64,000 bases of DNA from Heterotrichella gracilis (Eukaryota > Sar > Xanthophyceae > Tribonematales > Xanthonemataceae). Below are positions 37,812-46,155 of the stretch, in pieces (within the stretch, counting starts at the first letter, position 1; each line of letters begins with the position of its first letter). Location: NCBI GenBank assembly GCA_032358255.1, contig JAULBX010026940.1:310001-374000 (forward strand). Reading direction: 5' to 3'. The position numbers and the translations under genes are program-made. Below the pieces are notes generated by a model, which saw only the letters and a program-made list of their open reading frames with translations, did no database searches and had not been told where the DNA came from.

Positions 37812-38510
37812 ATGAAAAAAATAATTAGTCTAATATTTGCTTTGATTTTATTTTCATGTATTAATAAAAATGACGAGAAAGCCATAAGTATTATTGAAAA
37901 ATCCAAGAATGTAATAAGCGAAAAAGAATACAATAAAATATTTGCACTCCTAGTAGACTCTATTAATATTTGGGTTAATAATAAATTATTAAACTATCAG
38001 GCAGAATATTTATACAAATACAAATTAGACAGTTTGCTTTGTTTTAATAATACTAAAAATAGGTTTATCTCATGCAGACATTTATATGTCAATGTTAAAG
38101 AATCTTCTTCTGATGATTTACAATATGTTTATGGCGAAAAAATAGATGGCAAGTGGTATTTTTTCAAAGGCCCGTCAATAGTTATTCCTCGATCAATGGT
38201 AAAAGGACATGACATTAAGACGCCATTAGATTACATCCAACTTCATCAAATTGCATTAAAGGAAATATATAGTGGTTATTTAAATGAAAAAGGAGAAATA
38301 AACGAAGATTGGTTTGTTGCTAATTTTGAGGGCTCAGGCTGGGGAGACTTTAATAATCAAGCTGCAATCGATTGGATTTTAAAAGGCAAACGTTTTATAA
38401 AGAAAAAAGAGTTTTTTGAATTTGCACATTTGGAAGTGGTTAAGGCAAATTGGAATAGTTTAAACAAAGATTCAATAAAACAACTGCCCCCTAAAACATA
38501 TTTACCTTAA
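37812..38510 (+). CDS. Putative lipoprotein following the TANFOR gene (possible protector protein)
   Basis: The 232-residue product has a lipoprotein signal (LIFALILFSCINKND). It starts four bases after the TANFOR gene stop, so the two are almost certainly cotranscribed. The mature part is mixed helix and strand, with IDGKWYFFKGPSIVIPR and an acidic middle (GEINEDWFVANFEGSGWGD), and no recognised family. Its size, position and lipid anchor are what one expects of an immunity protein for a secreted enzyme, but that rests only on context. Confidence 0.65.
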   Translation: MKKIISLIFALILFSCINKNDEKAISIIEKSKNVISEKEYNKIFALLVDSINIWVNNKLLNYQAEYLYKYKLDSLLCFNNTKNRFISCRHLYVNVKESSSDDLQYVYGEKIDGKWYFFKGPSIVIPRSMVKGHDIKTPLDYIQLHQIALKEIYSGYLNEKGEINEDWFVANFEGSGWGDFNNQAAIDWILKGKRFIKKKEFFEFAHLEVVKANWNSLNKDSIKQLPPKTYLP

Positions 38511-38512
38511 TA

Positions 38513-39538
38513 ATGGAAGATAGTAGAGAGAGCAAAAATAAAATTGTTCTAATAACTTTTATCGCATTAGTACCACATAGTATAATTTTTTTTAGTTTTA
38601 TTAATTTGATGCCTTCTGGTGGGGATTGGGGAGGGGGAATGATCAATTTAGTAAATGCTGTAAAATTTATTTTTTTTGCAATAATATTTTCAGCGTCAAT
38701 ACCCTTTATTTATATAATCCTAAATCGTGTTTTCTTACAACGCCTCTTTTGGCTTTATCTAATTCTAACAATAATACTTTCTGGTACTTGTTTCGCAAAT
38801 CAGTTTCTGTGTAAGAAAACCCTATTTATAACCCCATATACTAATGAAGAATTAATTAAGACGCAAGAAGATCAAATTGATAGAATGAGTAAAGTTGTTG
38901 AGGAAATTTTAACTGAAAATAAATGCTACTTAGCATCACCCGAAGTTGTTTTGCGGGATAAAATAAAAATACTGTCAGTTATTTATAAAGAGCTTAACAT
39001 ACTTAGAACCCCAATCATGTACGATAATTTAAGATACCCGGCTGTTGTAAACAGGCTTAATAAACTTAGTTTTGGTTTCTCGGAAATTCCGTCCGATTCA
39101 ACTGTTATAAGTTTAAAAAAATCTATTGTAATAAATAAAATATTTTACAGCCCCGATCTTAATAATTTTTTAGCTATTCTTACACGCGAGGTTAGTTCTG
39201 ATACACTAAACAGATATGGTCATTTTATATTATTGGGTCATAAAGAACAAGACAAAGTGTATTGTTTGGCTTTTAGAAGCAATGGGTTACAGATAGATTA
39301 CAACACTTATGCTACCCGCAGGGGGGCCATGTACCGTGGCTTATCTGAATGTTTTTTTTGGTCAAATCAAAGTTCTTTTGGGTATTATGAGCTTTTTCTT
39401 ACACAGAAGCAGGTGCCTCCAAAGGCGGATTTTTGGATGGCACCAAAAGTTATGGCATTTTTAAAATGTAAAAAAGACACAGTATATTTGGACAAAAAAT
39501 CTACTTTAACATTCACTACTAGTGTTTATACAAATTAG
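38513..39538 (+). CDS. Membrane protein of unknown function
   Basis: The 341-residue product has about three transmembrane helices in its first ~105 residues (IVLITFIALVPHSIIFFSFI; VKFIFFAIIFSASIPFIYII; FWLYLILTIILSGTCF). The remaining ~235 residues form a soluble domain without known motifs (ILGHKEQDKVYCLAFRSNG; PPKADFWMAPKVMAFL). It begins two bases after the lipoprotein gene, so the three genes 33926-39538 form a unit. It lacks similarity that I can recognise and may be a second protector or an accessory factor. Confidence 0.6.
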   Translation: MEDSRESKNKIVLITFIALVPHSIIFFSFINLMPSGGDWGGGMINLVNAVKFIFFAIIFSASIPFIYIILNRVFLQRLFWLYLILTIILSGTCFANQFLCKKTLFITPYTNEELIKTQEDQIDRMSKVVEEILTENKCYLASPEVVLRDKIKILSVIYKELNILRTPIMYDNLRYPAVVNRLNKLSFGFSEIPSDSTVISLKKSIVINKIFYSPDLNNFLAILTREVSSDTLNRYGHFILLGHKEQDKVYCLAFRSNGLQIDYNTYATRRGAMYRGLSECFFWSNQSSFGYYELFLTQKQVPPKADFWMAPKVMAFLKCKKDTVYLDKKSTLTFTTSVYTN

Positions 39539-39576
39539 CTACGACATCAAGGAGAACAGAAAAATATACTATTAAA

Positions 39577-41118
39577 ATGCAACATCTTATTATAAAATAT
39601 TTATTTTTTTGCTTTGCTATTATGCTTTTTTCGTGTGCGGATAAAATTGCTGAGATACCGGAGCAGAGTAAAGATTTCTGCACGGCCATTCACCGCAACG
39701 ATAGTATAACACTTGGCAAAGCGCTGGCGCCCTTAGATAGTTTAATGCAACACAAAACCGGGGTGTATGTTTTAGAAGATGGGGGCGGGGCCATGGTTAC
39801 CCGCGCCTGGTTAAGTGAGTATGCAGAGCAAAGTATAGATGTGCAGTATTTTATTTTTAGTACCGATAATGTGGGCCTTATTGCCTGCGATTATTTAGTG
39901 CGCGCTGCCGATCGTGGTGTGCAGGTGCGCATACTCGTAGATGATATTATGGTAGAGGCCACCGTGCACGAAATTTTGATGTTAGATTCGCATAAAAACA
40001 TTTCTATTAAAGTGTACAACCCCGGCAGCAACCTGGGCAAAAACATTTGCCAAAAAATTGGCAAACTAAAAGAAGATTTTAAAGGCGTTAACCAGCGCAT
40101 GCACAACAAAACTTTTACCGTTGATGGTAAAGTAGGCATAACAGGCGGCAGAAATATTGCCGACGAATATTTTGATTACGACCACGAATATAATTTCAGA
40201 GACAGGGATGTATTGTTGTTAGGAAAAACCGCAGGTACCATTCAAGCATCTTTTAATACCTTTTGGGAATCTAAATTAAGTGTGCCCGTTACCGATCTGG
40301 TAAATGAGGACAACCAAAAATTTGACGACCCAAAACGTTTTGATGCATTGCATAACTACGCCTGCAACCCCGATAATTTTTGGCCGCAGGTGCGCGAGCG
40401 CATCAAGAACATTCCGCAAACATTTACAGATCTGCAAAATTCCGGTAACATTGTCTGGACAGACTCTGTAACTTTTGTAAGCGATGTGCCCGGCAAAAAT
40501 AACGAATGGCAAAGTTTAAATAGCGGCGGTGTAAGCACCGATACATTAATTGCTTTGGTTAAACGCGCAAAAAAAAGTATAGACATCCAGTCGCCGTATT
40601 TAATAACTACAAAAACAGGCCAGGCACTTTTTGCCGAAGCGGTAAAGCGCGGTGTTAAGCTGCGCATACTAACCAACAGTTTGTTGTCTACCGATAATCT
40701 GGAGGCATTTAGCGGTTACCAGCGTTGCAGAAAAGAATTATTAAATGCAGGCGTCAACATTTTTGAGTTCAGGCCCGATGCAGCAAAGCGTTATAAAATA
40801 ATGACCGGCGCTTTGCAACAAAAATTAAATTACACACCTGTTTTTGGTCTGCACGCAAAAAGCATGGTAATAGATGGTAACATTACTGTTATTGGAACTT
40901 TTAATTTAGACCCACGCAGCGCTAATTTAAATTGCGAATGTGTTGCTATTATTCATTCAAAAAAAATTGCAGCTTCTGTTCTTAAAGAAATGGAAGAAGA
41001 ATTTAAACCCGAAAATGCCTGGCAAACAACTTTAGAATGGAATCCCGATAACAAAGCAAGCACAAAAAAACAACTCAACGCTTTTGTAAAAAAAGTTGTT
41101 CCGGCAAAGATCTTGTGA
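39577..41118 (+). CDS. Phospholipase D-family lipoprotein (cardiolipin synthase-like)
   Basis: The 513-residue product has a lipobox (FAIMLFSCADKI). It carries two HKD motifs of the phospholipase D superfamily: MHNKTFTVDGKVGITGGRN near residue 170 and LHAKSMVIDGNITVIGTFN near residue 430. The overall order and the DVQYFIFSTDNVGL segment resemble ClsC/YmdC-type cardiolipin synthases. Unlike inner-membrane ClsA, it has a lipoprotein signal and no transmembrane helices, so it is periplasmic or surface-exposed and could act on phosphodiester bonds in lipids there. The gene looks richer in G and C than its neighbours on both sides. Confidence 0.85.
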   Translation: MQHLIIKYLFFCFAIMLFSCADKIAEIPEQSKDFCTAIHRNDSITLGKALAPLDSLMQHKTGVYVLEDGGGAMVTRAWLSEYAEQSIDVQYFIFSTDNVGLIACDYLVRAADRGVQVRILVDDIMVEATVHEILMLDSHKNISIKVYNPGSNLGKNICQKIGKLKEDFKGVNQRMHNKTFTVDGKVGITGGRNIADEYFDYDHEYNFRDRDVLLLGKTAGTIQASFNTFWESKLSVPVTDLVNEDNQKFDDPKRFDALHNYACNPDNFWPQVRERIKNIPQTFTDLQNSGNIVWTDSVTFVSDVPGKNNEWQSLNSGGVSTDTLIALVKRAKKSIDIQSPYLITTKTGQALFAEAVKRGVKLRILTNSLLSTDNLEAFSGYQRCRKELLNAGVNIFEFRPDAAKRYKIMTGALQQKLNYTPVFGLHAKSMVIDGNITVIGTFNLDPRSANLNCECVAIIHSKKIAASVLKEMEEEFKPENAWQTTLEWNPDNKASTKKQLNAFVKKVVPAKIL

Positions 41119-41305
41119 TATTTTTTTGGTAATTACTGCGTCCCTGCCGAAGGAATGTTTGTAGTGTTGTAATTCATTTAAAAAAAATAATCAGTCGCAC
41201 AAAAAATATCCCTTGCCTGACGTTTTAGCATTTTATTTCTGCAAGCAACAAAAAATATCAATTGCTTATCAACCAAACACTTCTGCTTTTTTTAACAAGG
41301 CTGTA

Positions 41306-41345
41306 TAGGTAAATTTACCTACTCTAAAATGAGTAAAATTACCTA
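41306..41345. promoter_or_regulatory. Palindromic operator-like element
   Basis: TAGGTAAATTTACCTA (41306-41321) is a perfect 16-base palindrome. A second copy of the half-site, TTACCTA, ends at 41345, and TACTC and GAGTA form an inverted repeat between them. Such clustered half-sites are typical of a dimeric regulator site; I cannot name the regulator. It is the main feature of the 41119-41450 part of the 717-base gap, which otherwise shows nothing recognisable. Confidence 0.45.
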
Positions 41346-41453
41346 TTGCGTTAGTAGTAAACAATCTCTATCCTTACTTCGTGTGTTAATCTTATAATAA
41401 TAAAAAGCTATTTAAATAAAATGCGTTAAAAGAAACATTGTTTTTAAAAACCA

Positions 41454-41592
41454 ATTGTCAGCCCAACCGCGAAGTATTAAGATCATGACAATGCGTTAAT
41501 TAAAAACAGCCTAAGGGCGTACTTCTTACTATTCATGATTACGGCTTCGCGGCTGTGGGTTGATTGGTGAGTTTGTACGCCCTCTTTTTTTT
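41454..41592 (+). ncRNA. Structured intergenic RNA candidate ending in a terminator
   Basis: Stem 1 has arms ATTGTCA (41454-41460) and TGACAAT (41486-41492). Stem 2 has arms AGGGCGTAC (41514-41522) and GTACGCCCT (41575-41583), followed by a T-run to 41592, so it looks like an intrinsic terminator with a long structured loop. Inside that loop ACGGC (41541-41545) pairs with GCTGT (41552-41556). The loop of stem 1 contains CCGCGAAG (41467-41474), a perfect complement of CTTCGCGG (41545-41552) in the apex of stem 2, and neighbouring CAGCCCA and TGGGTTG extend the pairing. The two folds exclude each other. It could be a small RNA or an attenuator for the genes downstream. No known family was recognised. 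Confidence 0.45.
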
Positions 41593-41747
41593 GGAGGAAA
41601 ATAAAATTTAAGAAGTAAAAAGTTGTTGTTACGATAATACTAAAAAACAAAAAAATTAAGGATGCGATAATACACTTTTTGGTATTTAGCTCTTAAAATA
41701 TAAAAGCAAATTGTTCTAAAATTATTAATCTTTTAAAAATTACAATT

Positions 41748-41858
41748 ATGGATGAAATAAAATGGATGGATAAATTATTATCAAGGCGTTCTTGGAAAAA
41801 ATTAAGTTCTAAAAAACTAATTAAAAAAATAAATCATGAAACAAAAAAAATTAAATAA
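41748..41858 (+). CDS. Possible 36-residue basic peptide or leader overlapping the next gene
   Basis: The frame reads MDEIKWMDKLLSRRSWKKLS and continues with a lysine-rich tail to a stop at 41856-41858, overlapping the ATG of the giant T9SS gene (41836) in another frame. It is small and Lys-rich, and AT-rich DNA gives many such frames by chance. Its position directly before, and overlapping, the start of a large gene would suit a leader peptide. Confidence 0.3.
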   Translation: MDEIKWMDKLLSRRSWKKLSSKKLIKKINHETKKIK

Positions 41859-44800
41859 AAAAGTCTTTCTCTTGCTATTGGCCTTGATAGGCTTTGCTGG
41901 AATGAATGGGCAAACAACTTGCGGTACGGCTATAAGCCTCACAGGTTATACAAATGGTAATACATTAAGCCAAACAAATTCTAATCAATGGTATTCCTTT
42001 ACTGCAACATCTACAGATCATTTTGTGGATATTTTGAAATCTGACCTCACTTTTTATGATGTAGATTCTATTATTGCGTTCAGAAACAGTTGTGCAAGTT
42101 TGACTGAAATTAGTCGTAAAGGTAATTCACCAACCTCTGACACATTGTATGGTATGGAGTTAAAATTGACTTCTTTAACTATTGGCAACACATATTATTT
42201 AAAGGTAAAATTGAGGTCTGTTCATAGTCCTACCGTTAGTTACAATTTTTATTTTTTAAATGCAGCTGCAACCGCTTGTAATTTAATTACTAATGGAGAA
42301 TTTGAAATGCCATATTCACCTTGTATTGCTGCCGGATGCTACAATTCGGGCACTTTTGAATTACCATCATGGTTTAACGCCAATCATCATGGCCTAACTT
42401 ACATTTATAATCTTTGTAATCCCAACGTTAACGCATGGAGCGGTCTCGGAGCTTATACAACACCACATAGCGGAAATACCGCTTTAACGTTGATTACTGG
42501 AGACCCTTTTTTTGCAATTCCCACCAACGTGCACACATTGCACAGCACAAATTTTTCAAGCTTAACTGCCGGAAAAAAATATTATGTTCAAATGTTTTAT
42601 GCAAAGGAAAAAGCTAGTAACAAATATACCAGTGATGGTTTAGGAATGTATTTATCTGTTGGCGCACCAACTATTGCAGCATTAAATAGCACCAACTGTA
42701 ATATGCCATTTCAGCCAACGTTAACTCCTCAATTTCAAAATCCTGTCGGAAATCAAATGACCAACTTTAATTGGTTGCCAATGGGCGGCGTATTAACTGC
42801 CTCTGGTAATGAAGATCATTTAACAATTGGCAATTTCAGACTAGCAACCGCCACAAACTATTCACTTTTCAATAACCCATTCATACTTGGAAATGCACCA
42901 ATGTATTTAATTGATGATATTTCAATCTCACCGCTTGACATTCCGAATGTAACTTACTATACCTGTGCTGGCATGCCTATTATATTAAGTCCCGCAGCAT
43001 GTACACCACCGTATTGCACTTCAGGATACACATGGTCGCCATCAACCGGCCTTAGTAACCCAAATATTTTAAATCCAATATTCAGCGCAAGCGTAAATAC
43101 AACTTACACACTTACTCAAGTCATAACTAATCCATTAGGCGCTCCAATAACTAATACAGCGCTTGTAACTGTTAATGTATCTACGCCATTTACTTTTACG
43201 CCCACAGTTTCATCGAGTTCTTTGTGCCTTAATGTTTCTAGTACAACATCGTTATCGGCTGGTTTCAGTGGTAGCCCAACATTTACTTGGCAGCCAGGTA
43301 ATCTCACACCCTTAAACCAAGTTGTATCGCCAACTGTTACAACAGTATATTCTTTAACAGCGAGTTCTGGTACCTGTGCAATAACAAAAACAGTTGCAGT
43401 TGCAGTTCAAGCCGCTTGTTGTACGTCTACAGTACCGGCGCTTACAACTACATCATTAACGGGCGTAACAATCACAGGACCAAAAGTGATAAATTTTGAT
43501 CTAACTATTTACGGAACAAATACCGTTACGTCTTTTCAAACTGGTGAGTTTTTAATTGCACCGAATGTAAAGATCACTGTTGTTGGAGTTGCCAATGAGT
43601 TTAGATTAATTGGCGCACATTTATATGCTTGCTCTACAACAATGTGGAAAGGTATTGATGTTGGCGATGGGTCGAGATTTGTATCTTATGAAAGCGCGTC
43701 TACCGGAAATTCAACCTTAATAGAAGATGCTATTACGGCTGTTAACATGGGAACCGTTAGTTCGATTGCTATGAATGTACCTTTAGAAATTTCCAATACT
43801 ATTTTTAACAAAAATTACGCGTCTATTAGTATTGGTAGTGTAAATAACCCAACTGTAAACTGGCAAATAAAACAAAATGTATTCACAAGCCGCACACTTA
43901 CTTTTACACCTACCAGTTGGCCTACCACATCACTAACAACTCCGGGTTTAAGGTACGCGGCTACCACCACAACAGGTTTAACACCGCCATATCTTTTACA
44001 AAGTGCAGCAATAAGCATGCTTAAATCACCCTACACAAATCAATCTGCACGTTATGGCGTTATATTAGTTAATTCGGGTTATACATCAGGTAGCAATTAT
44101 ATTGGAGTTGCAATAGGCACAGCAACAGATAACGGCGCCAGCGACTTTAATTTATTTGATGCTTTAATGTGGGGTATAGATGCAACCAATTCAAATTTTA
44201 GTAGTATCAATAATGTGTACCAAAACACACAACGTGTTTATTTCTGCCCACGCTGTTATTACGACGGAGGAACAGCAATTCGTAGCACAATTAATACTAA
44301 TTTAAATGCCAGTTTAAATATGTCGGCAAGCGGCACATATAGCACCAGTTATAGTGTGGGTAACCGTTTTTGGGATTGCCACAAAGCGGTAGAAACAACA
44401 AATCTGTATCGGTTAGATTGTAATTATGCCACCTTCAGAAGTACACAAACAAATACTAACGCCACAAACTCTTTATTATTACCGGGCGAATTTGGTATTT
44501 TAAATACAACAAACCGTTTTGATCATAACTTTCGTTATAACAGGTTTAGTAATATAATGACGGCGTTAAATACCAATATATCATCCGGCACATATACTTT
44601 TGGCGCCTCAAGCTATAGTGGAGTCTTAGCAAACAATATGCTGATCGATTACAATTTCTTTGGCGCACAGTTAACGAATACAACAGCGGTTGTTTCAGAA
44701 TTCATGCACAATGCAGTTTATATAGAATCTACGGTTGGTACTGGATGGAATAATATTGCTGGCCTTGGCTTACGCGTTTCAAATAATGAGTTTGATAAGG

Positions 44801-46155
44801 TTTGGCGCGCAAATTATGTAACTACTATTAGTTACCCAACTACTGTGCAAAATAATACCGTTAATTTGGTGAATGATGGTACTATGAGTACTACGCAATG
44901 GGGAATTAAAGCGGGTAACACACCAAATGTTACTATTGCAACCAATAAACTAAACGCAGCAAATACCACCAACACTTTGGTAACCTTGGTGTATGTAGGC
45001 TCAAGTGCAGGTAGTGCCGTAACATGCAATACACTTAGCAATTCATGGCAAGCCTTTGAATTTAATAGCACATGTTCAGCTAGCACTTGGAAGGGAAATA
45101 GTATGACAACTCACTCGTGTGGTTTGGTATTAAGCAGCGCGGGTGTAATTGGTACACAAGGAGGTGCAAGCTCTCCAAGCGATAATAAATGGAACGGTTC
45201 TTGGAATCATACAAGCGTTGACGCGAGTAGCAATGCTTCTAGTTCAAAATTATGGATAAAAAGTGGAAGCCCTTGGACGCCTACGACAAACGTGGGGCCG
45301 TTTTCGCAATCATATAATCAGGCTGGGAATTTAAATACAACTACCGGTACATATTCCTGCGGCAGTACACCGCCACCGCAAAGAATGGTAATTGTTCAGC
45401 CTGATGGAAATGGTGCAAGGGGGATTGATTCGAACGCAGCTACTAATGCAGCGATGCAATATATTTCTGATAACATTATATACCGTTACTTGGATGCTAA
45501 CCCTGATGTAAAGAACAGCGAGCAAGAGTATATTGATTTTTACAATAATAAAACAGGAAGCAGTATAGATGTATTTAACCAAACAGAAAAGGCATTGAGT
45601 GCTGAACAACTGGCACAAGCCAACAGCCTTAACAATTCGGTTAATGAAGTTAACGCGGTTGAAACCAATTACAGTAATTATTATAGGTTATACGAAAAAT
45701 TTAAGTCAGATACCTTATCATCGCAAGACAGTATAGCGTTGTTAAACCTTGCTTTATTATGCCCGGGTAAGGATGGACCGGTAGTATATCAGGCGCGATC
45801 GCTTTATAATTTATATACCGGAACCCTTAAAATGTTTAATGATAATTGTGGTAATGCAGGTGATCAAAATTCATCAGCAAAACTTAACGATGCTGCTAAA
45901 TTATTAACTAGTTGGAGTGTGGACTTATTTCCAAACCCAACCACGGGTAATTTTAACCTCGTGAGCAGTCTTAAAAATGAAGCATTGCAGGTAACAATAA
46001 CAGATATAGCCGGAAAAGTTATCTTTAAAAATTCTGTAAATACTAGCAATTTTATTGCTAACTTAGAGGTAAATGCCAAAGCTGGTGTTTATTTAATTAC
46101 AGTTAAAAACAGCACTCATGAAAGCATTACTAAAAAATTGGTTATTGCCGATTAA
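41836..46155 (+). CDS. Giant T9SS cargo protein with Ig-like and beta-helix regions
   Basis: The 1439-residue product has a signal peptide (LLALIGFAGMNGQ). An N-terminal strand-rich domain (NQWYSFTATSTDHFVDILK) is followed by a segment opening LITNGEFEMP, an Ig-like region (SGSPTFTWQPG) near residues 460-530, and a long region of short Asn-rich strands suggestive of a right-handed beta-helix. The last ~80 residues are a T9SS type A sorting domain: DLFPNPTTGNFNLVSS to HESITKKLVIAD. It is a likely surface adhesin or structural protein. The final 38 coding bases overlap the start of the next gene, and a terminator hairpin begins 22 bases after its stop. Confidence 0.85.
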   Translation: MKQKKLNKKVFLLLLALIGFAGMNGQTTCGTAISLTGYTNGNTLSQTNSNQWYSFTATSTDHFVDILKSDLTFYDVDSIIAFRNSCASLTEISRKGNSPTSDTLYGMELKLTSLTIGNTYYLKVKLRSVHSPTVSYNFYFLNAAATACNLITNGEFEMPYSPCIAAGCYNSGTFELPSWFNANHHGLTYIYNLCNPNVNAWSGLGAYTTPHSGNTALTLITGDPFFAIPTNVHTLHSTNFSSLTAGKKYYVQMFYAKEKASNKYTSDGLGMYLSVGAPTIAALNSTNCNMPFQPTLTPQFQNPVGNQMTNFNWLPMGGVLTASGNEDHLTIGNFRLATATNYSLFNNPFILGNAPMYLIDDISISPLDIPNVTYYTCAGMPIILSPAACTPPYCTSGYTWSPSTGLSNPNILNPIFSASVNTTYTLTQVITNPLGAPITNTALVTVNVSTPFTFTPTVSSSSLCLNVSSTTSLSAGFSGSPTFTWQPGNLTPLNQVVSPTVTTVYSLTASSGTCAITKTVAVAVQAACCTSTVPALTTTSLTGVTITGPKVINFDLTIYGTNTVTSFQTGEFLIAPNVKITVVGVANEFRLIGAHLYACSTTMWKGIDVGDGSRFVSYESASTGNSTLIEDAITAVNMGTVSSIAMNVPLEISNTIFNKNYASISIGSVNNPTVNWQIKQNVFTSRTLTFTPTSWPTTSLTTPGLRYAATTTTGLTPPYLLQSAAISMLKSPYTNQSARYGVILVNSGYTSGSNYIGVAIGTATDNGASDFNLFDALMWGIDATNSNFSSINNVYQNTQRVYFCPRCYYDGGTAIRSTINTNLNASLNMSASGTYSTSYSVGNRFWDCHKAVETTNLYRLDCNYATFRSTQTNTNATNSLLLPGEFGILNTTNRFDHNFRYNRFSNIMTALNTNISSGTYTFGASSYSGVLANNMLIDYNFFGAQLTNTTAVVSEFMHNAVYIESTVGTGWNNIAGLGLRVSNNEFDKVWRANYVTTISYPTTVQNNTVNLVNDGTMSTTQWGIKAGNTPNVTIATNKLNAANTTNTLVTLVYVGSSAGSAVTCNTLSNSWQAFEFNSTCSASTWKGNSMTTHSCGLVLSSAGVIGTQGGASSPSDNKWNGSWNHTSVDASSNASSSKLWIKSGSPWTPTTNVGPFSQSYNQAGNLNTTTGTYSCGSTPPPQRMVIVQPDGNGARGIDSNAATNAAMQYISDNIIYRYLDANPDVKNSEQEYIDFYNNKTGSSIDVFNQTEKALSAEQLAQANSLNNSVNEVNAVETNYSNYYRLYEKFKSDTLSSQDSIALLNLALLCPGKDGPVVYQARSLYNLYTGTLKMFNDNCGNAGDQNSSAKLNDAAKLLTSWSVDLFPNPTTGNFNLVSSLKNEALQVTITDIAGKVIFKNSVNTSNFIANLEVNAKAGVYLITVKNSTHESITKKLVIAD

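Noticed and set aside
39891-40676. Three minus-strand frames of 78-106 residues
   Set aside because: They mirror the PLD gene, whose higher G+C lowers the stop frequency on the opposite strand.
41461-41592. Integron attC site
   Set aside because: GCCCAAC at 41461 fits the RYYYAAC core and the stretch is a long imperfect palindrome, but no matching GTTRRRY core lies at the far end, there is no integrase, and the flanking genes are not cassette-like.
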